A stretch of 8,798 nt of DNA, taken from the NCBI GenBank assembly GCA_017828935.1, contig JAGAUG010000058.1:1-8798 (forward strand), given 5' to 3'. The DNA comes from Oscillospiraceae bacterium (GTDB taxonomy: Bacteria > Bacillota > Clostridia > Oscillospirales > Ruminococcaceae). Numbering within the stretch: the stretch's first letter is position 1; every line of letters starts with the position of its first letter. A program made the position numbers and the translations under genes. Of the stretch, positions 5,738 to 8,798 are shown in pieces. The notes beneath the pieces were generated by a model that ran no database searches, was not told the DNA's origin, and saw nothing but the letters and a program-made list of their open reading frames with translations.

Positions 5738-6913
5738 TTATTTATTATTATATGTATCAAAAGAATTTAACTTGCTTGTCAGATGGACAAAAAAATCGTC
5801 GTCATCAGTCAACACTTTATCAGTATCATCTTTTGAATTCGAAGCTACTCCGTTTTGCATACTAGATTCAGCATCGTTTTTTTTAGATAAATTGTCTCCG
5901 ACATTATCAAATTTTGTAGCTATAACTGTAATCTCTACCTCATCTTTCATTGTTTCGTCGAAAGTAACACCCCAAAATATTTTAGCCTCATTGTGAGCCG
6001 CTTCTTTAATCATCGAGTTAGCTAAAGCAGTTTCATTTAAGCCAATATCAGGAGACGCAACGAAGTTAACAATAAGGGCCTTCGCTCCATCAATCGAAGT
6101 CTCTAGCAACGGACTAGAAATAGCCATCTCAACTGCTTGTCTAGCTTTATCTTTGCCTGTTCCCTTTCCAACTCCCATATGAGCTTCTCCAGCGTCTTGC
6201 ATAACCGCTGCCAAATCAGCAAAGTCTAAATTAATCAACCCTGTATCTGTTACGATCTTTGAAATACAAAGCGTCGCCTGTCTTAAAATATCGTCAGCCG
6301 ATTTAAAAGCGTTGGCTAAAGTTATATTAGCGTCCGGTAACAAACTCAATCTGTCGTTCGGAATAACTAACAAAGAGTCGACATGTTGTTTAAGCTCAAT
6401 AATCCCTTTCTCCGCTTGTTCCATCCTATCTTTACCTTCGAATTCAAACGGCTTCGTTACAATCCCAACTGTTAAGATTCCCTGATCTTTTGCAACTTCA
6501 GCAACAATCGGAGCTGCACCAGTTCCAGTTCCTCCGCCCATCCCAGCCGTAATAAACGCCATCTGAGCTCCTCTTAAAGCGACTCCTATCTCTTCTCTAC
6601 TTTCTTCAGCAGCCTTTCTACCTTGCTCAGGATTTCCGCCAGCACCACGACCTTTTGTTAATTTCTCTCCAATCGCGATTTTATAACTAGCCTTGGATCT
6701 TTTTAGCGCCTGTCTATCTGTATTTATAGCAAGATATTCTATACAATTAGTATCTTCTTCTGTTTCGTTATCTAAATCTAAATCTTTATTTTTATCTTCG
6801 TTACCTAAATTACCAACCATACGGTTAATCGCGTTTCCACCGCCACCGCCAACACCAACAATTTTTAAAGTAATAATACTTTCTTCAAAATCCATGTCAA
6901 AATTATTAGACAT
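5738..6913 (-). CDS. ftsZ: Cell division protein FtsZ
   Basis: This tubulin-like GTPase polymerises into the ring that directs division. Of 391 residues the GTPase core is intact: GVGGGGGNAIN (20-30), the tubulin signature GGGTGTG (127-133), PNDRL (185-189) and the T7 loop NLDFADL (228-234), whose aspartates help GTP hydrolysis. The second domain runs to about 336. Two things are odd. Between the first helix and LAINTD, residues about 35-56 form an Asp/Glu/Asn-rich insertion (near DLDLDNETEEDT) absent from usual FtsZ. After a 33-residue linker the C-terminus reads DDDFFVHLTSKL rather than the usual DIPxFLR-like peptide that binds FtsA and similar partners. The ATG has AGGAGG 6 bases ahead and tandem promoters upstream. 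It is not in a dcw cluster here. The identity is certain. Confidence 0.98.
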   Translation of the reverse strand: MSNNFDMDFEESIITLKIVGVGGGGGNAINRMVGNLGNEDKNKDLDLDNETEEDTNCIEYLAINTDRQALKRSKASYKIAIGEKLTKGRGAGGNPEQGRKAAEESREEIGVALRGAQMAFITAGMGGGTGTGAAPIVAEVAKDQGILTVGIVTKPFEFEGKDRMEQAEKGIIELKQHVDSLLVIPNDRLSLLPDANITLANAFKSADDILRQATLCISKIVTDTGLINLDFADLAAVMQDAGEAHMGVGKGTGKDKARQAVEMAISSPLLETSIDGAKALIVNFVASPDIGLNETALANSMIKEAAHNEAKIFWGVTFDETMKDEVEITVIATKFDNVGDNLSKKNDAESSMQNGVASNSKDDTDKVLTDDDDFFVHLTSKLNSFDTYNNK

Positions 6914-6983
6914 CTTTAACCTCCTATGTTATATATCCCTAATATTCCATTTCTTAATTTATATATATTCCCAGTCTCATAAT

Positions 6984-7013
6984 ATCATAGCATCAGCTAT
7001 CATAATTTGTCAA
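6984..7013 (-). promoter_or_regulatory. ftsZ promoter P2 (gene-proximal)
   Basis: On the minus strand TTGACA (7013-7008) is 18 bases from TATGAT (6989-6984), which is preceded by TGC as an extended -10. Transcription would start near 6977, leaving a leader of about 64 bases before the ftsZ ATG. Confidence 0.75.
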
Positions 7014-7018
7014 TACTA

Positions 7019-7047
7019 ATTATAACATATTAAATTCTAATTGACAA
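7019..7047 (-). promoter_or_regulatory. ftsZ promoter P1 (gene-distal)
   Basis: On the minus strand TTGTCA (7047-7042) is 17 bases from a perfect TATAAT (7024-7019), preceded by TGT. Its expected start, near 7012, falls within the -35 box of P2, so the two promoters overlap functionally and may exclude each other. Confidence 0.8.
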
Positions 7048-7107
7048 TAGAAAATTTAAAAATATTTTAATATTTTTTTTTATGATTTACAGAATTTAAT
7101 ATTTTAC

Positions 7108-7161
7108 AAAAAAATATACAAACATCATATGACTTTATTTACAGTCATATAATGTCTGTAT
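7108..7161 (-). terminator. Rho-independent terminator after the M18 aminopeptidase
   Basis: On the minus strand 7161-7143 and 7134-7116 pair over 19 positions with only two G-T pairs, around an 8-base loop (GTAAATAA). A run of seven T (7114-7108) follows within two bases. It starts 16 bases past the aminopeptidase stop and isolates that gene from the ftsZ promoters. Confidence 0.9.
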
Positions 7162-7177
7162 TAAAAAATTAAAAATC

Positions 7178-8578
7178 TTATTTTTTATTATTTATAAAAT
7201 AATAAAAAGCTTTATATGTCATATAAACATCTATCTTGGATACTATTTCAAAAGGCGAGTGCATCGATAAAACCGGAACACCAATATCTAAAACTTCGAC
7301 ATCTAAGTTAGCTACATAACTCGCTATCGTTCCGCCTCCACCAATATCAACTTTACCAAGGCCACCCGTTTGCCAAATTACTTGATTTTTATCTAAAATA
7401 TCTATAACATTAGCCAAAAACTTAGGCGATGCCTCCGACGTTCCGTACTTGCCTCCGTGGCCATTATATTTCGTTAAAGAAACACCGTAGTTTAAATAAG
7501 CTGAATTATAATTATCATAAGGATCTTTCCAGGTCGGATCAAACGCAGAAGTTACATCAGCAGAAAGACAAACAGAATTGCTCAAAACTTGTTTATAATC
7601 TATCCCAAAAGGCGTCGCAAGGTGAGAAACAAAATATTCTAAGAATCTAGATTTTAAACCAGTGTTTCCATCACTACCAGTTTCTTCTTTGTCTGTAAAT
7701 ACAGTAATTACTGTTTTCTCAGGAATGTCCGTCTCTAAATGAGCCTCTAACGAAGCGTAAGCACAAACTCTATCGTCATGTCCATAAGATCCTATTAGGC
7801 TAGAATCAAAACCTACGTCTACAGCTTTGTGGGCTGGAACAAAAGACAAATCCGCTGAAATTAAATCTTGTTCTGTAATTCCATATTTTTGATTAAGAAG
7901 TTTCATGTTATTTAATTTAAATTTTGACTTAGAATTTTTGTCTTGATCGTCGTTACACGGTACGCTTCCAATTAGAATATTAAGTTCGTCACCTTTTACT
8001 ATCTGGTTAGAAGCTCTTTTCATCTGGTCTTGAGCCATATGTGGCAACAAGTCTGTAATACAAAATACAGGATCGTTTTCGTTTTCTCCAATCGATATTT
8101 CAACACTTGTTCCGTCTTTTTTTTCAACAACGCCGTGTACAGAAAGCGGCAAGGCAGTCCACTGATATTTTTTTATCCCGCCGTAATATTGGGTTTTAAA
8201 AAATACTAGCTCAGAACTTTCATAAAGCGGTCTCGGTGTCAAATCGATCCTCGGAGAGTCTATATGAGAAATTAACATCGAAACACCGTCGCTTAGCGGC
8301 GCTGAGCCAATCGTCGCGATAATAAGCGCTTTATCTCTATTTATATAATAAATTTTATCTCCTGGGTTATATTTTTTTGAAATTTCAAATTCTTCAAAAC
8401 CTAAAGATTTTATTTTATTTAAAATATATTTTACACTTTCTCTTTCTGTTTTTGAATTATTTAAAAAATTTTTATAGCCTTCACAAAAATCATTAACTTT
8501 TTTTATTTCTTGCTCCGATAATTTTAAATAACCGTTTTCATTTTCGATCAATAGCTCTTCTTTATTATTATTTTGCAT
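7178..8578 (-). CDS. M18-family metallo-aminopeptidase
   Basis: This cytosolic zinc aminopeptidase removes N-terminal, often acidic or neutral, residues from peptides and helps recycle them. The 466 residues match the clostridial M18 'aminopeptidase 1' type in length. Expected zinc ligands and catalytic residues are visible: His105 in SHIDSPR, an aspartate in GHDDRV (266-271), Glu298/Glu299 in DKEETGS, Asp341 in SADVTSAFDP, and His440 in SMHSPFE. GGLGKVDIGGGGTIA (405-419) is another family stretch. The ATG at 8578 has AAGGAG (8596-8591) 12 bases ahead, a long spacing, but no better in-frame start exists. It is monocistronic: a tRNA gene and inverted repeat lie upstream and a strong terminator downstream. 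Its own promoter could not be assigned with confidence in the A+T-rich leader. The family is sure; the preferred substrate is not. Confidence 0.94.
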   Translation of the reverse strand: MQNNNKEELLIENENGYLKLSEQEIKKVNDFCEGYKNFLNNSKTERESVKYILNKIKSLGFEEFEISKKYNPGDKIYYINRDKALIIATIGSAPLSDGVSMLISHIDSPRIDLTPRPLYESSELVFFKTQYYGGIKKYQWTALPLSVHGVVEKKDGTSVEISIGENENDPVFCITDLLPHMAQDQMKRASNQIVKGDELNILIGSVPCNDDQDKNSKSKFKLNNMKLLNQKYGITEQDLISADLSFVPAHKAVDVGFDSSLIGSYGHDDRVCAYASLEAHLETDIPEKTVITVFTDKEETGSDGNTGLKSRFLEYFVSHLATPFGIDYKQVLSNSVCLSADVTSAFDPTWKDPYDNYNSAYLNYGVSLTKYNGHGGKYGTSEASPKFLANVIDILDKNQVIWQTGGLGKVDIGGGGTIASYVANLDVEVLDIGVPVLSMHSPFEIVSKIDVYMTYKAFYYFINNKK

Positions 8579-8640
8579 CGTTTAAACTATCTCCTTAATA
8601 AATAATAAAATATAAAATAATAAATATATAATTTTTTATA

Positions 8641-8672
8641 ATTTTACCCACGACAAATATCGTGGGTAAAAT
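8641..8672. repeat. Perfect inverted repeat between tRNA-Glu and the aminopeptidase
   Basis: The arms are 13 bases and perfectly complementary (8641-8653 and 8660-8672) around a 6-base loop, with a G+C-rich core CCCACGA/TCGTGGG. It lies 36 bases past the tRNA CCA end and about 62 bases before the aminopeptidase start. It could end the tRNA transcript, but no T-run follows on either strand (TATAAAAAATT on the minus side). A protein-binding site or a leader stem-loop of the aminopeptidase mRNA is equally possible. Confidence 0.8.
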
Positions 8673-8707
8673 CTTAAACTCGAATTTTTTTAATAATACT
8701 ATCTCAA

Positions 8708-8782
8708 TGGTGACCCGTAGGGGAATCGAACCCCTGTTTCCGGCGTGAGAGGCCAGCGTCTTGACCGCTTGACCAACGGGCC
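8708..8782 (-). tRNA. tRNA-Glu (anticodon CUC)
   Basis: Read on the minus strand, this folds as a full cloverleaf. The acceptor arm is GGCCCGT/ACGGGTC, followed by discriminator A and an encoded CCA (8710-8708). The D arm is GTC/GAC, the anticodon stem CTGGC/GCCGG, and the T arm AGGGG/CCCCT with loop TTCGATT. It is 72 bases plus CCA. The anticodon loop is CTCTCAC with CTC at 8749-8747, so it reads GAG. The sequence closely resembles Bacillus tRNA-Glu, which however carries UUC. It probably belongs to a tRNA cluster continuing off the right edge. Confidence 0.96.
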
Positions 8783-8788
8783 ACACAA

Positions 8789-8798
8789 TGGTACACCA
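8789..8798 (-). tRNA. Possible 3' end of another tRNA, cut by the window edge
   Basis: On the minus strand the last bases read TGGTGTACCA, then a 6-base spacer before tRNA-Glu. The CCA and the following ATTGTG resemble the CCA-TTGAG that ends tRNA-Glu, as in a tandem tRNA array. Only ten bases are visible and no fold can be checked, so this is a weak suggestion. Confidence 0.2.

Noticed and set aside
5772..5996. A 74-codon plus-strand frame
   Set aside because: It is antisense to the FtsZ C-terminal region, with no expression signals and serine-rich shadow composition.
6693..7019. A 108-codon plus-strand frame
   Set aside because: It is antisense to the FtsZ N-terminus (its proline run mirrors the FtsZ glycine loop) and runs through the ftsZ promoters.
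7429..7650. A 73-codon plus-strand frame
   Set aside because: It is antisense to the conserved M18 aminopeptidase coding region and has no start signals of its own.
8595..8786. A 63-codon minus-strand frame beginning MWPVGQAVK
   Set aside because: It is translation of tRNA-Glu and the inverted repeat after it; such peptides are a common artefact of tRNA genes.
1..8798. Search by eye for CRISPR arrays, transposases, integrases, toxin-antitoxin or defence genes
   Set aside because: No array of spaced repeats and no such gene family was recognised; every long frame is a housekeeping, repair, transport or regulatory gene.

Overview
The window is very A+T-rich and, apart from one tRNA gene, densely packed with protein genes that all lie on the minus strand. 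It reads as ordinary chromosome from a low-G+C Firmicute, most likely a member of the Clostridia. The support is strong AGGAGG ribosome binding sites, textbook sigma-A promoters (TTGACA/TATAAT, several with an extended -10 TGn), frequent TTG and GTG starts, and a typical clostridial gene set: M18 aminopeptidase, an OGG1-like glycosylase and a GntR(YtrA)-type ABC operon. The closer placement is uncertain. The base composition and an unaccompanied OppF-like ATPase would fit a host-associated lineage with a streamlined genome, but that is inference.

Read in the direction of transcription (high to low coordinates), the window starts with tRNA-Glu(CUC), with a possible further tRNA cut off at the edge. 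Next come a perfect inverted repeat and an M18 aminopeptidase closed by a strong terminator. ftsZ has its own tandem promoters and ends at a long imperfect hairpin with a T-run. After it come an OGG1-like 8-oxoguanine DNA glycosylase and an orphan OppF/DppF-type ATPase, 41 bases apart and probably co-transcribed.

A new promoter, overlapped by a 15-bp-arm inverted repeat, then drives a three-gene operon: a short GntR/YtrA-type repressor, an ABC ATPase, and an ABC-2-like permease whose start overlaps the ATPase stop. This is the classic self-repressed ABC layout, and the inverted repeat is the obvious candidate operator. The 3' end of the permease gene is duplicated just downstream. An RluA-family pseudouridine synthase and an Sfp-type phosphopantetheinyl transferase follow, closely spaced and closed by a clear terminator. 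Finally a perfect promoter and ribosome binding site start a new gene that runs off the left edge through a run of at least seven G.

No mobile element, CRISPR array, phage gene or defence system is visible. I did not find a previously undescribed system. The points worth following are the operator of the ABC operon, an acidic insertion and unusual C-terminus in FtsZ, the permease-tail duplication, the G-run at the start of the edge gene, and two hairpins whose roles are not settled.
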